Assembly (NCBI RefSeq): GCF_014192055.1
Contig: NZ_JACHXM010000001.1
Coordinates: 320,931-384,930, forward strand
Length of the DNA: 64,000 bases
Direction: 5' to 3'
Origin: Halomonas organivorans
GTDB taxonomy: Bacteria; Pseudomonadota; Gammaproteobacteria; Pseudomonadales; Halomonadaceae
The translations under genes and the position numbers were made by a program. Of the stretch, positions 50,671 to 62,041 are shown piece by piece. Positions within the stretch are counted from its first letter, which is position 1. Every line of letters begins with the position of its first letter. Under the pieces are notes generated by a model. It was given only the letters and a program-made list of their open reading frames with translations. It did not search any database and had not been told where the DNA came from.

Positions 50671-51483
50671 TCACAGCGTCCGACGCAGAGACTCCAGCAC
50701 CGCGGTAACGTCTGGACGCACCCCGCGCCACAGCATGAAGGACTCGGCGGCCTGGCCGACCAGCATGCCCAGGCCGTCAAGGGTCTCGGCGCCGCGCTCG
50801 CTGGCCCAGCGCAGGAAGACGGTGGGTTCGGCGCCGTACATCATGTCGTAGGCGGTCGCCCCGGGAGCGAAGAGGTCGTCGGGCAGCGGCGGCAGCTCGC
50901 CGCCGAGGCTCGCGCTGGTGCCGTTGATCACCACGTCGAAGGGGCCTTCGACCGCGTCGAAGCCGCCGCCGCTCACCTCGCCCAGGTCGCGGAAGTCCGC
51001 GGCCAGGGCGCTGGCCTTCGCGGCGGTGCGATTGGCGATGTGCAGGCTCGCCGGACCGGCCGCGAGCAGCGGCTCCAGCACGCCGCGCACCGCACCGCCG
51101 GCGCCGAGCACCAGGAGGCGCGCACCGGCCAGCGTCACCCCGCAGCGCTCGAGGTCACCGACCAGGCCGGCACCGTCGGTGGTATCCCCTCGGGTGCGTC
51201 CATCCGCTTCCAGGATCAGGGTGTTCACCGCCCCGGCACGCTCGGCCCTCGGGGTAAGCGTGTCGCACAGCCGGTAGGCGTCTTCCTTGAAGGGCACGGT
51301 GACGTTGGCCCCCCGCCCGCCCGACTCGACAAAGGCCCGCCAGGCGCCGGCGAAGCCGTCCCGCGGCGCCTCGATGGCGGTGTACTCGAGGGCCTCGCCG
51401 GTCTGCTCGGCGAAAGCGGCGTGGATGACGGGTGACTTGGAATGGCTCACCGGGTGGCCGAAGACGCAGTAGCGGTCAGTCAT
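50671..51483 (-). CDS. aroE: Shikimate dehydrogenase
   Basis: 270-residue NADP-dependent enzyme of the chorismate pathway, reducing 3-dehydroshikimate. Substrate residues: SHSKSP at about 13-18, Lys66 ([11 protein letters not shown]) and Asp103 (TTDGAGL). The NADP motif is [17 protein letters not shown] is typical of AroE. ATG at 51483 with GGAG five bases upstream. Confidence 0.96.
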   Translation of the reverse strand: MTDRYCVFGHPVSHSKSPVIHAAFAEQTGEALEYTAIEAPRDGFAGAWRAFVESGGRGANVTVPFKEDAYRLCDTLTPRAERAGAVNTLILEADGRTRGDTTDGAGLVGDLERCGVTLAGARLLVLGAGGAVRGVLEPLLAAGPASLHIANRTAAKASALAADFRDLGEVSGGGFDAVEGPFDVVINGTSASLGGELPPLPDDLFAPGATAYDMMYGAEPTVFLRWASERGAETLDGLGMLVGQAAESFMLWRGVRPDVTAVLESLRRTL

Positions 51484-51615
51484 GGAAACTCCAAATTGTC
51501 CAGGGGGCACTGAAGCAGGCGTCGCACGCCAGGCCGCGCAAGGCGCCCGGTGCGGCATCGACAGCCCAGGCGACACGGCTGAGGATATCGACCGGGCTGG
51601 CGCCGGGCACCGCGC

Positions 51616-51635
51616 GACGCCGAGATATCGGCGTC
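51616..51635 (-). other. Hairpin after hemF
   Basis: gacgccga / tcggcgtc, 4-nt loop, about 8 nt beyond the hemF stop; no T tract. It may be a weak terminator or transcript-end protector between hemF and aroE. Confidence 0.5.
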
Positions 51636-51642
51636 AGGATGC

Positions 51643-53165
<1,523 letters not shown>

Positions 53166-53202
53166 CGTAGAATACTGGCGGTCACGGGCATGGGCCGGGA
53201 TT

Positions 53203-54321
53203 CTACCATGCTCCCCCAGGCCCCGGCAGGCGCACCCAGCCGCCGACGGCAGGGGCGGCAAGACCCTCCAGCTCGAGCGTCAGCAGCCGGCGCTGACAGT
53301 CGGCCACCGTCAGCCCGGTGAGGCCGACCAGGGCGTCCACCGGCGTCGGGGTGTCGCTGAGCCAGGCCAGAAGCGGATCGTCTCCACACGATGACGACGC
53401 CTCGTCCCGCGCCGCGCGCGGCGCGGGACGAGGCGTCTCCTGCGGTGCGCTCCAGGCAGGCAGCTCGGCGAGGATGTCGTCGACGTCGCGCACCAGTACG
53501 CCGCCATCGCGAAGCAGCTCCAGGCAGCCACGCGCCTGGGGGTTGTGGATCGATCCCGGTACGGCGAACACCTCGCGGCCCTGATCCCCGGCCAGTCGCG
53601 CGCTGACCAGCGAGCCGCTGCGCTCGGCGGCTTCCACCACCAGCACACCGCGCGCCAGTCCGGTGACGATGCGATTTCGGCGCGGGAAATAGGCCGGGTG
53701 CGGCTTGGTGCCCGGCGAGTGCTCGGAGAGCAGCAGCCCACCCGGCTCGCGCAGCCGCTCGTGCAGGACGCGGTGGCGAGCCGGATAGATCACGTCTACC
53801 CCGCCGCCGAGCACCGCCACGCTGCGCCCGCCGGCCTCCAGGGCCGCGTGCTGGGCGGCACCGTCGATGCCCAACGCCATGCCGCTGACCACGCCCCAGC
53901 CACGGCCGGCCAGCGCCCGGGCGAAGCCGGCGGCATTGTTGAGGCCCTCGCGGGTCGGCTTGCGCGTGCCGACCATGGCCAGCCGCGGCGGGGCAAGCGC
54001 CGAGAGATCGCCCCACGCCCACAGCACCGGCGGCGGGTCGGGGATCTGGGCCAGCAGCGCGGGCCAGTCCGGATGATGGGGATGCAGTAGATGGCGGTCC
54101 GGGGCCTCGGCCAGCCAGGCCTCGTCGGCTTCGAGCGCTCCGCACAGCGGGCTCTTGCCGGGATGGTCAAGCCACAGCCGCAGTGCCGTCGCCGCTTCGG
54201 GCGGCATCACCGCCAGCCAGCCGTCTGGCCACGCCGGCGAACGAGCCACCAGCTCGGCAAGCCCCACGACCCCGAGGCCGGGCAGGCGCGACAGCAGCAG
54301 CCACTCCTTGGCGGTCAACAT
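53203..54321 (-). CDS. dprA: DNA-processing protein DprA (Smf)
   Basis: 372-residue DprA, which loads RecA on incoming ssDNA during transformation. N-terminal helical domain, then the Rossmann-like core: MVGTRKPTREG, VVSGMALGIDGAAQHAAL, GGGVDVIYPARH, SEHSPGTKPHPAYFPRRNRIVTGLARGVLVVEA and SGSLVSARLAGDQGREVFAVPGS. The linker to the C-terminal winged-helix domain (about 295-309) is coded by a perfect 42-bp palindrome (53396-53437). Some bacteria carry dprA without being known to be competent. Confidence 0.94.
   Translation of the reverse strand: MLTAKEWLLLSRLPGLGVVGLAELVARSPAWPDGWLAVMPPEAATALRLWLDHPGKSPLCGALEADEAWLAEAPDRHLLHPHHPDWPALLAQIPDPPPVLWAWGDLSALAPPRLAMVGTRKPTREGLNNAAGFARALAGRGWGVVSGMALGIDGAAQHAALEAGGRSVAVLGGGVDVIYPARHRVLHERLREPGGLLLSEHSPGTKPHPAYFPRRNRIVTGLARGVLVVEAAERSGSLVSARLAGDQGREVFAVPGSIHNPQARGCLELLRDGGVLVRDVDDILAELPAWSAPQETPRPAPRAARDEASSSCGDDPLLAWLSDTPTPVDALVGLTGLTVADCQRRLLTLELEGLAAPAVGGWVRLPGPGGAW
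53396..53437. repeat. Perfect 42-bp palindrome inside dprA
   Basis: The left arm gacgcctcgtcccgcgccgc is followed by gc and the exact complement, i.e. 21-bp self-complementary arms with no loop. It encodes an Ala/Arg/Pro-rich linker between the DprA core and its C-terminal domain and keeps the frame (42 = 3 x 14). It can form a cruciform or a very stable mRNA hairpin. Confidence 0.95.
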
Positions 54322-54330
54322 GGGCGACGC

Positions 54331-55419
54331 CTAACGCTGCGCCGTGCCCAGGGCCGGGCGCGGATTGTGGAGACGGTCGCCCACCGCCAGGGGACGACTG
54401 GCACGCATGACCAGGCCGTAGCTCATCTTCTCGAAGGCGCGCACGACCATCACCAGGCCGGCCTCCTCACCGGGCAGCCTCAGCATTTCGCCGCTGCGCG
54501 GATCGTCGACCAGCTCGCCGCGCCGTTCCACCGCCAGCACGTGGCCGGGTGCCAGGCCGTCGCGGCTTCCACGGTCCAGGGCGACCATCTGCCGGCGCCC
54601 GAAGAAGCGCACACCATCGGGTACCGCCAGGATACGGCCATCGATCGACTGTGACGGCGCCCGGGGCTGGAACCCGGCAGCCGGGAAGCCGGCCTCCAGC
54701 GGCAGCAGGACGTCATCGTTGCGAATCTCTCGACTGGCCCGGGTGGCCTCGAGCACCGCGATGTCTTCCTCCTGGCGCACTCGGCGAGCCTCGCCCACGC
54801 TCTCGAGCTCGAGCCCCAGCAGCTCGCCGCTGGCCTCATCGCGATAGCGTTCGCCGGGACGATAGATGCCGACACGCCCGCCGGCGGGAACGCGCCCCCG
54901 GGCATAGAAGCGGTCCCCGGCCCCGCTGATCAGGCGACCGTCATCGCCGGCCACCACGTAAGCCAGCTCGCCGAGGGACTCGGGATCGCCGACGACCCGA
55001 TGGTCGCGCAGGAAGGGCCGCACCGTCTCCAGCGGAATCGGCGCGATGGCCTCGCGTCGCGGTACGGCACGCATCTCCGGCGAGAGGCGTACCACGTTCC
55101 GGCCGCGCTCCAGCCCCAGGCAGGGCCGCCCGCCGCAGTCGTGGAGGGTGACGGTATCGCCGGGATAGATCAGGTGCGGGTTCTCGATCTGGGGATTGAC
55201 CTGCCAGACTTCCGGCCACTGCCAGGGATGGCGCAGGAAGCGCCCGGCGATGTCCCAGAGGGTATCCCCGCGCACCACGGTGTAGCGGTCCGGGGCGTCG
55301 TCGCGCAGGCCATCGTCCCAGGTCAGCCCTTGCGCCTGTGCAATGGTGGCGACAAGGAGCCCCAGGACCAGCGCTCCCAGCCGGCGCCTCGCGAGCCTGA
55401 CGCGTCCAGTGTGTCTCAT
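54331..55419 (-). CDS. LysM-domain exported protein
   Basis: 362-residue protein with signal peptide (RRRLGALVLGLLVATIAQAQ, cleavage after AQAQ at about 29) and a LysM peptidoglycan-binding domain at about 45-95 (YTVVRGDTLWDIAGRFLRHPWQWPEVWQVNPQIENPHLIYPGDTV). The remainder (about 100-362) is a beta-rich region of unknown function. It is placed directly before dprA and divergent from def, the standard gammaproteobacterial order. Start at ATG 55419. Confidence 0.9.
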   Translation of the reverse strand: MRHTGRVRLARRRLGALVLGLLVATIAQAQGLTWDDGLRDDAPDRYTVVRGDTLWDIAGRFLRHPWQWPEVWQVNPQIENPHLIYPGDTVTLHDCGGRPCLGLERGRNVVRLSPEMRAVPRREAIAPIPLETVRPFLRDHRVVGDPESLGELAYVVAGDDGRLISGAGDRFYARGRVPAGGRVGIYRPGERYRDEASGELLGLELESVGEARRVRQEEDIAVLEATRASREIRNDDVLLPLEAGFPAAGFQPRAPSQSIDGRILAVPDGVRFFGRRQMVALDRGSRDGLAPGHVLAVERRGELVDDPRSGEMLRLPGEEAGLVMVVRAFEKMSYGLVMRASRPLAVGDRLHNPRPALGTAQR

Positions 55420-55584
55420 TCCCACGGTCCCTCGCCCGGTGATCGCGGCAGCCCCAGGAACCTCGCCGCCGTGGTATAGTCTGATGCTATCGGTACGATG
55501 CGCGGGGCGTGGTTTCAACGCGACCCGCAGGCTTCTAGAATGATCGCATTCCCTGAATGACAGCATAACGGTGACACCAACGCC

Positions 55585-56097
55585 ATGGCCAAACTCCCCA
55601 TTCTCGAATTCCCCGACGAGCGGCTTCGCACCAAGGCGGCCCCCGTGGAGACGGTCGACGACGAGGTGCGCCAGCTGATCGACGATATGCTCGAGACCAT
55701 GTATGACGCCCGCGGCATCGGCCTGGCGGCCACCCAGGTGGACGTCCACAGGCGGGTCATCGTCATGGACGTCAGCGACGACCAGAGCACCCCGCTGGTG
55801 CTGATCGATCCCGAGTACACGCCGATCGGCGACGAGCGCGAGCCCATGCAGGAAGGCTGCCTGTCGATCCCCGAGTACTACGCCGAGGTGCCCCGCGCGC
55901 TCAAGGTTCACCTGAAGGCCCTGGACCGTGACGGCCAGCCCTACGAGCTGGAGGCCGAGGGCCTGCTGGCTCACTGCATCCAGCACGAATACGATCACCT
56001 GGAGGGCGTGCTGTTCGTCGACTACCTCTCGCCGCTCAAGCGCGACCGGGTGATGAAGAAGATGCAGAAGCGCCACAGGCAGCAGCAGCCCGCCTGA
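55585..56097 (+). CDS. def: Peptide deformylase
   Basis: 170-residue metalloenzyme removing the N-formyl group from nascent proteins. The three motifs are complete: [10 protein letters not shown] (45-53), EGCLSIPE with ligand Cys92, and QHEYDHLEG with His134, Glu135 and His138. Follows a divergent promoter region shared with the LysM gene and precedes fmt by about 115 bp containing a hairpin. Confidence 0.97.
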   Translation: MAKLPILEFPDERLRTKAAPVETVDDEVRQLIDDMLETMYDARGIGLAATQVDVHRRVIVMDVSDDQSTPLVLIDPEYTPIGDEREPMQEGCLSIPEYYAEVPRALKVHLKALDRDGQPYELEAEGLLAHCIQHEYDHLEGVLFVDYLSPLKRDRVMKKMQKRHRQQQPA

Positions 56098-56117
56098 TCC
56101 GCCGCCGCTGCTGATCG

Positions 56118-56151
56118 CGAAGGCCGGCGCCGTTGATGGCGCCGGCCTTCG
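56118..56151 (+). terminator. Terminator-like hairpin between def and fmt
   Basis: 14-bp perfect stem cgaaggccggcgcc / ggcgccggccttcg, loop gttgat, followed by tcgttt. T-poor, so partial termination is likely; fmt would then depend on its own promoter (a TTATCATAGGG box lies at about 56170-56180). Confidence 0.65.
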
Positions 56152-56211
56152 TCGTTTGCGCTTCGCTCCGTTATCATAGGGGGCATTCATTCCGGCAAGG
56201 CCCTCGATCCC

Positions 56212-57195
56212 ATGTCCCGACCCCTGCGCGTCATCTTCGCCGGCACGCCCGACTTCGCCGCCGAGAGCCTGGCGGCGCTGCTGGCGAGCTCACACCGCGT
56301 CGTCGCCGCCTATACCCAACCCGACCGCCCTGCCGGCCGCGGCCGCAAGCTCACGCCAAGCCCGGTCAAGGCGCTGGCCCAGGAGCACGGCTTGCCCGTC
56401 CATCAGCCGGTCTCCCTGAAGACGCCGGACGCCCAGTCCGAACTGGCCGCCCTGGAGGCGGACATCATGGTGGTCGTGGCCTACGGCCTGATCCTGCCGC
56501 GCGCCGTGCTCGATGCACCGCGGCTCGGCTGCATCAACGTCCACGCCTCGCTGCTGCCGCGCTGGCGCGGTGCGGCGCCGATACAGCGCGCCATCGAGGC
56601 CGGTGACAGAGAGAGCGGCGTGACCATCATGCAGATGGACGAGGGCCTGGACACCGGCGCCATGCTGCGAATCGAACGCACGCCGATCACCGCCGCGACC
56701 ACCGGCGGCGAGCTGCACGATACCCTGGCCGAGCTGGGCGGCAAGGCGCTGGTCGAGGCCCTGGACGCCCTGGCCGGAGACGGCCTGGCGGCCATCCCTC
56801 AGCCCGAGGCCGGCGTCACCTACGCCGCCAAGCTCTCCAAGGCCGAGGCCGAGCTCGACTTTCGCGAGGGCGCCGAGGCGCTCGCCGCACGAATCCGCGC
56901 CTTCAACCCCTGGCCGGTGGCCTGGTGCGCGCTGGGCGACGACCGCCTGCGGCTGCTGATGGCCGAGGCAATGCCGGGCGAAGTCGATGCCGCCGCCCCC
57001 GGCACCCTGCTCGCCGCCGAAGGCGACGCACTGCAGATTGCCTGCGGCGCGGCCGGCGATCAGGTTCTCAGGGTGACCCGGGCCCAGTTGCCAGGGGGCA
57101 AGGCATTGGACGTCCGCGAGCTGCTCAAGGCCCGCGCGGATCGCTTTTCCCCGGGCCTGCGCCTGGGCCAGCCGCATCGGGAGACCAGCGCATGA
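56212..57195 (+). CDS. fmt: Methionyl-tRNA formyltransferase
   Basis: 327-residue enzyme that formylates initiator Met-tRNA using 10-formyl-THF. VIFAGTPDFAAESLAAL at the start, the catalytic Asn/His/Asp region INVHASLLPRWRGAAPIQRAI and MDEGLDTGAML. The C-terminal tRNA-binding domain is present. ATGA overlap with rsmB. Confidence 0.97.
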   Translation: MSRPLRVIFAGTPDFAAESLAALLASSHRVVAAYTQPDRPAGRGRKLTPSPVKALAQEHGLPVHQPVSLKTPDAQSELAALEADIMVVVAYGLILPRAVLDAPRLGCINVHASLLPRWRGAAPIQRAIEAGDRESGVTIMQMDEGLDTGAMLRIERTPITAATTGGELHDTLAELGGKALVEALDALAGDGLAAIPQPEAGVTYAAKLSKAEAELDFREGAEALAARIRAFNPWPVAWCALGDDRLRLLMAEAMPGEVDAAAPGTLLAAEGDALQIACGAAGDQVLRVTRAQLPGGKALDVRELLKARADRFSPGLRLGQPHRETSA

Positions 57196-58532
57196 GCAAC
57201 CACGGCGGACGTTCCAAGTCCCTCGACAACGGCCTGGCGGTGCGCGCCGCCGCCGCTCGGGCCCTGGCCCCGGTGATCACCGGCAAGGGCTCGCTCAACA
57301 ACCTCGACGATCATCAGGTCGTGTCCCGGGACCGCGGCCTGTTCAAGGAGCTGTGCTTCGGCAGCTGCCGCACCCTGTGCCGACTCGAGGCGCTCGCCGG
57401 CAAGCTGCTGGACAAGCCCTTCAAGGCCCGCGACGCCGACATCCAGGCGCTGCTGCTGGTGGGTATCTACCAACTGCTCTACCTACGCATTCCGGCCCAT
57501 GCCGCGGTGGGCGAGACCGCCGGAGCCGCACGGCTGCTCAACAAGGCCTGGGCGACCCGGGTGATCAACGGCTGCCTGCGTCGCCTGCAGCGCGAATCTT
57601 CGGCCCTCCAGGCCGAGGTCGATCGCGACCCCGCCGTGGCCCTGCTGCATCCGAAGTGGTGGCTCAAGGCATTTCGCCAGGCCTGGCCGGACGACTGGCG
57701 CGCCATCTGCGAGGCCAACAATCAGCCCGGCCCGATGACGCTGCGCGTCAACCGCCGCCACGGCGACCGCGAGACCTACCTGTCGCGCCTCGATTCGCCG
57801 GGCATCGGCGCCCGGCTGTGCCTGCACGCCCCCGAGGGCTTGACCCTGGACAAGCCTCGCGACGTGGCTTCCCTGCCCGGATTCGACGAGGGCCTGGTCA
57901 GCGTCCAGGACGAGGCGGCCCAGCTCGCCGCGGTGCTGCTCGGCCCGATGATCGCCCCGCGGCCCGGCGCCCGAGTGCTGGACGCCTGCTGCGCCCCGGG
58001 CGGCAAGACCGCTCACCTGCTCGAGCTGTTCGACATCGAGCTCCAGGCCATCGACAGCGACGACGCCCGCCTGGCACGGGTCGAGGACACCCTGTCGCGG
58101 CTGGGCCTGGCCGCGGAACTGGCCCATGGCGACGCGACCCAGCGCGACTGGTGGGACGGCACGTCCTTCGACGCCATCCTGCTCGATGCGCCCTGCTCGG
58201 GCAGCGGGGTGATCCGACGCCATCCCGATATCAAGCGCCTGCGCCGGCCCTCGGACATCACCAAGCTGGCCGAACTCCAGGCCCGGCTGCTCGACAACCT
58301 CTGGCCGCTGCTGACGCCCGGCGGCACCCTGCTCTACGCCACCTGCTCGGTGCTGCCCGAGGAGAACGCCGACCAGGTCGCCGCCTTCCTGGCGCGCACG
58401 CCGGATGCCGAGGTGACCACCCCCGAGGGCGTGGCCTGGGGGCGCCCCGCCGGCGCGGGACGCCAGCTGCTGCCGAGCATCGACAGCCATGACGGCTTCT
58501 TCTATGCCAGACTGAGGAAGCGGGCCGCCTGA
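57192..58532 (+). CDS. rsmB: 16S rRNA m5C967 methyltransferase RsmB
   Basis: 446-residue SAM-dependent methyltransferase. N-terminal NusB-like RNA-binding domain (about 10-150), SAM motif I VLDACCAPGGKTAHLLEL at about 262-279, DAPCSGSGVIRRHPDIKRLR with one catalytic Cys and YATCSVLPEEN with the other. Start at ATG 57192 overlapping the fmt stop; a longer open frame begins at 56925 within fmt. Confidence 0.95.
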   Translation: MSNHGGRSKSLDNGLAVRAAAARALAPVITGKGSLNNLDDHQVVSRDRGLFKELCFGSCRTLCRLEALAGKLLDKPFKARDADIQALLLVGIYQLLYLRIPAHAAVGETAGAARLLNKAWATRVINGCLRRLQRESSALQAEVDRDPAVALLHPKWWLKAFRQAWPDDWRAICEANNQPGPMTLRVNRRHGDRETYLSRLDSPGIGARLCLHAPEGLTLDKPRDVASLPGFDEGLVSVQDEAAQLAAVLLGPMIAPRPGARVLDACCAPGGKTAHLLELFDIELQAIDSDDARLARVEDTLSRLGLAAELAHGDATQRDWWDGTSFDAILLDAPCSGSGVIRRHPDIKRLRRPSDITKLAELQARLLDNLWPLLTPGGTLLYATCSVLPEENADQVAAFLARTPDAEVTTPEGVAWGRPAGAGRQLLPSIDSHDGFFYARLRKRAA

Positions 58533-58616
58533 GCGGCCAGAGGTTGCCGACGAAGGCCGCGAGCACAGGGGCTTGTCGGCATCCCCGTCACTTCCCCGCT
58601 GCCAAAGGACGACACC

Positions 58617-58820
58617 ATGAGCCATACCTACAAGCACATCGAGCTGACCGGCACCTCCGAGAAGGGGATCGAGGACGCCATCCAGGGCGCGCTGGCCAAG
58701 GCTTCGGAGAGCCTGCACAGCATGCGCTGGTTCGAAGTGATCGACACCCGCGGCCACATCGAGCACGGCCGGGTGGCCCACTGGCAGGTCACCCTCAAGG
58801 TCGGCTTCACCCTGGATTGA
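58617..58820 (+). CDS. Dodecin flavin-binding protein
   Basis: 67-residue dodecin, a hollow dodecamer that stores or buffers flavins. [26 protein letters not shown] and the flavin-stacking Trp in [15 protein letters not shown] are typical. Between rsmB and trkA, monocistronic. Very short but a convincing family match. Confidence 0.93.
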   Translation: MSHTYKHIELTGTSEKGIEDAIQGALAKASESLHSMRWFEVIDTRGHIEHGRVAHWQVTLKVGFTLD

Positions 58821-58925
58821 CGGGTCTCGCCCTGTTCATCCATCCCCGGCTGGTTTAGGCTTGCCGCCACCCATGCGACGGCGCACCCGCGGCGCCGTCC
58901 GTCTTGCTGCGGACTGTGACACGCG

Positions 58926-60299
58926 ATGAAGATCATCATCCTCGGCGCCGGCCAGGTCGGCGGTACCCTGGCCGAGCACCTGGCACGCGAAGAGAACGAG
59001 ATCACGGTGGTGGACACCGATGCCAAGAAGCTCCGCGAGCTTCATACCCGGCTCGACATCCGCACCGTGACCGGCGCCGGCTCCTACCCCATGGTGCTGC
59101 GCCAGGCCGGCTGCGAAGACGCCGACATGCTGATCGCGGTGACCAATTCCGACGAGGTGAACATGATCGCCTGTCAGGTCGCCTACACGCTGTTCCGCAC
59201 CCCGACCAAGATCGCCCGGGTCCGCGCCACCGCCTACTTGACCCGCAAGGGCCTGTTCGCCCACGAGGCGGTGCCAATCGACGTGCTGATCAGTCCCGAG
59301 CAGGTGGTCACCGACCACATCCGCCGTCTGATCGAGCATCCCGGGGCCCTGCAGGTGCTGGAGTTCGCCGGCGGGCTGGTCCAGCTGGTGGCGGTCAAGG
59401 CCTTCTACGGCGGCCCGCTGGTGGGTCAGGAGCTGGGCTTCCTGCGCCGCCACATGCCCAGCGTGGACACCCGCGTCGCCGCCATCTACCGCCGCAACCG
59501 GCCGATCATCCCGCGCGGCGACACCGTCATCGAGGCCGACGACGAGGTATTCTTCATCGCCGACCGTCGCGACATCCGCGCGGTGATGAGCGAACTGCGG
59601 CGCCTCGAGCGCGACTTCCGCCGGGTGATCATCGCCGGCGGCGGCAACATCGGCGAACGCCTCGCCGAGCACCTGGAACACAGCCACCAGGTCAAGATCA
59701 TCGAGCACAACCTCGAGCGCTGCACCCAGCTCTCCGAGCGCCTCGACCGCACCGTGGTACTCCACGGCAGCGCCACCAGCAAGCGCCTGCTGGAGGAAGA
59801 GAACATCGAGGAGTGCGACATCTTCTGCGCGCTGACCAACGACGACGAGGTCAACATCATGTCGTCGATGCTGGCCAAGCGCATGGGCGCCAAGAAGGTC
59901 CTCACCCTGATCAACAACGCCGCCTACGTGGACCTGGTCCAGGGCGGCGAGATCGACATCGCCATCTCGCCCCAGCAGGCCACCATCGGCAGCCTGCTCA
60001 CCCACGTGCGCCGCGGCGACATCGTCAACGTCCACTCGCTGCGCCGCGGCGCCGCCGAGGCCATCGAGGCCATTGCCCACGGCGACACCCAGTCGTCCAA
60101 GGTGGTGGGGCGCGCCATCGGCGACATCGATCTGCCGCGGGGCACCACCATCGGCGCCGTGGTGCGCGGCAAGGACGTGCTGATCGCCCACGACGACGTG
60201 GTCATCCAGTCCGGCGATCACCTGATCCTGTTCGTCATCGACAAGCGCCGCATCCGCGACGTGGAACGGCTCTTCCAGGTCGGCCTGACCTTCTTCTGA
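58926..60299 (+). CDS. trkA: Trk potassium uptake system NAD-binding subunit TrkA
   Basis: 457-residue cytoplasmic regulator with two RCK modules. First Rossmann fold [18 protein letters not shown] (2-19), then a TrkA-C domain, and a second Rossmann fold [18 protein letters not shown] at about 235-252. TrkA gates the TrkH/TrkI channels by nucleotide binding, central for osmoadaptation in halophiles. In Halomonas elongata trkA and trkH are neighbours. Confidence 0.97.
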   Translation: MKIIILGAGQVGGTLAEHLAREENEITVVDTDAKKLRELHTRLDIRTVTGAGSYPMVLRQAGCEDADMLIAVTNSDEVNMIACQVAYTLFRTPTKIARVRATAYLTRKGLFAHEAVPIDVLISPEQVVTDHIRRLIEHPGALQVLEFAGGLVQLVAVKAFYGGPLVGQELGFLRRHMPSVDTRVAAIYRRNRPIIPRGDTVIEADDEVFFIADRRDIRAVMSELRRLERDFRRVIIAGGGNIGERLAEHLEHSHQVKIIEHNLERCTQLSERLDRTVVLHGSATSKRLLEEENIEECDIFCALTNDDEVNIMSSMLAKRMGAKKVLTLINNAAYVDLVQGGEIDIAISPQQATIGSLLTHVRRGDIVNVHSLRRGAAEAIEAIAHGDTQSSKVVGRAIGDIDLPRGTTIGAVVRGKDVLIAHDDVVIQSGDHLILFVIDKRRIRDVERLFQVGLTFF

Positions 60300-60333
60300 G
60301 CCCCGCCGCCAGACCGCACGATAGGGAATTCGC

Positions 60334-60405
60334 ATGAGACACCAGCCACCGCACGTTGACGTCGTCGAGCCCCCGAGCGCGCGCATCGTGGAGCCGAGCT
60401 CATGA
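60334..60405 (+). CDS. Candidate 23-codon leader ORF coupled to trkH
   Basis: ATG with AGGGA upstream, followed by 23 codons (MRHQPPHVDVVEPPSARIVEPSS) and a TGA at 60403-60405 that overlaps the trkH ATG (60402-60404) as ATGA. Pro-rich (two PP pairs) and unrelated to known proteins. The trkH ribosome site lies inside this ORF, so its translation could influence trkH initiation. It could also be chance. Confidence 0.4.
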   Translation: MRHQPPHVDVVEPPSARIVEPSS

Positions 60406-61889
60406 GCCTGCTGACGGCCACCGGGGCGACCCTCGACCGAACCCGACACTGGGCCCCCGTGCTCAAGGTGCTGGCCCTGCTGTGGCTGGTGCTGGCGGCG
60501 TTCATGCTGGTGCCCTGGCTGGTGCTGCTGCTCGAGCAGGATGTCGACGCCACGGCGTTCGGCCTGTCGATCCTGATCGTGCTGGGCTCGGTCGCCGCGG
60601 TGCTGCTGTCGACGCTGCGCGTGGAGATCAGCTTCAAGCCCTGGCAGATGTTCGTGCTCACCACCCTGAGCTGGGTCTCGATCAGCGGCTTCGCCAGCCT
60701 GCCGCTGGCACTTGGCGCCCCCCAGCTATCGTTCGCCAATGCGGTTTTCGAGTCCGTCTCGGCGATCACCACCACCGGGTCCACGGTGCTCACCGACATC
60801 GACCACCTGTCCGACGGCCTCAAGCTGTGGCGCGGCATCATGCAGTGGCTGGGCGGGGTCGGCATCATCGTCATGGGCATCGCCATCCTGCCGTTCCTCA
60901 AGGTCGGCGGCATGCGGCTGTTCCACACCGAGTCCTCGGACTGGTCGGACAAGGTGATGCCTCGCACCGGCGGCATCGCCAAGGCGACGCTGGTCATCTA
61001 CTGCGGCATGACCCTGGCGGCGGTCGCGAGCTACTGGCTGGGCGGCATGGCGCCGATCGACGCCATCGTGCATGCCATGACCTCGGTGGCCACCGGCGGC
61101 TTCGCCAACTCGGACGCCTCCTTCGGCGCCTACGCCGACCAGCCCCACCTGCTGTGGCTGGGCAGCCTGTTCATGCTCGGCGGCGCCCTGCCGTTCGTGA
61201 TCTATATCCGCGTACTGCGCGGTGCCCACATGGCCCTTTGGCACGACCAGCAGGTGCGCGGCCTGCTGGGCCTGCTGGCGATCGTCATCCTGCTGCTCAC
61301 CGCCTGGCGCATCTGGCTGGGCAACGATGCCTTCGAGGCCCTCACCCAGGTGACCTTCAACGTGGTATCGGTGGTCACCACCACCGGCTATGCCTCGGAC
61401 GACTACACGGCCTGGGGCAGCCTGGCCGCCGTGGCCTTCTTCTACCTGACCTTCATCGGCGGCTGCAGCGGCTCCACCAGCGGCGGCATGAAGGTGTTCC
61501 GCTTCCAGGTCGCCGCCATCCTGCTGCGCAACCAGCTGCGCTTCCTCGTCCACGCCAACGGTGTCTTTTCCGCCCGCTACAACGGTCATCCGCTGACCGA
61601 CGACGTCACCCGCGGCGTCATCGCCTTTTCGTTCTTCTTCTTCCTGACCATCGCCGGGCTCGCCCTGGGGCTCTCGCTGCTCGGCCTGGACCTGGTCACC
61701 GCGCTGTCGGGCGCGGCGACAGCGGTCGCCAACGTCGGGCCTGGGCTTGGCGATACCATCGGCCCGGCGGGCAATTTCAGCACGCTGCCCGACACCGCCA
61801 AGTGGCTCTTGTGCATCGGCATGCTGATGGGCCGCCTGGAGATCCTCACCGTGCTGGTGCTGTTTACGCCGATGTTCTGGCGCAAATAG
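60402..61889 (+). CDS. trkH: Trk potassium uptake membrane subunit TrkH
   Basis: 495-residue channel-like K+ transporter with the four-fold TM1-P-TM2 (SKT) plan. Selectivity-loop segments with conserved Gly are seen: SAITTTGSTVL, TSVATGGFANS, SVVTTTGYASDDY and AVANVGPGLGD. Works with TrkA. GGAG lies eight bases before the ATG, inside the overlapping leader ORF. A dispersed repeat begins just past the stop. Confidence 0.96.
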   Translation: MSLLTATGATLDRTRHWAPVLKVLALLWLVLAAFMLVPWLVLLLEQDVDATAFGLSILIVLGSVAAVLLSTLRVEISFKPWQMFVLTTLSWVSISGFASLPLALGAPQLSFANAVFESVSAITTTGSTVLTDIDHLSDGLKLWRGIMQWLGGVGIIVMGIAILPFLKVGGMRLFHTESSDWSDKVMPRTGGIAKATLVIYCGMTLAAVASYWLGGMAPIDAIVHAMTSVATGGFANSDASFGAYADQPHLLWLGSLFMLGGALPFVIYIRVLRGAHMALWHDQQVRGLLGLLAIVILLLTAWRIWLGNDAFEALTQVTFNVVSVVTTTGYASDDYTAWGSLAAVAFFYLTFIGGCSGSTSGGMKVFRFQVAAILLRNQLRFLVHANGVFSARYNGHPLTDDVTRGVIAFSFFFFLTIAGLALGLSLLGLDLVTALSGAATAVANVGPGLGDTIGPAGNFSTLPDTAKWLLCIGMLMGRLEILTVLVLFTPMFWRK

Positions 61890-61915
61890 GGAAACGCGGA
61901 TTGATGGCTGCGCTC
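61890..61915. repeat. Dispersed 26-bp repeat, copy 2 (after trkH)
   Basis: ggaaacgcggattgatggc and on, directly after the trkH stop. 22 of 26 bases match the sequence after ndk (37422-37447). Both copies begin at the base after a stop codon, which suggests a repeat family found at transcript ends. Confidence 0.7.
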
Positions 61916-62041
61916 CCCCGACTTCCCATCGGACGCGGTATAGCGACAAGTCGCAAAGCCGGTGCAAGTGCCCGCGGCGGGTTTGGCCCGCCGGCGAGCT
62001 TCATGGATAATCGAGCCTTCACCCTTCAGACCCGAGCGTCC

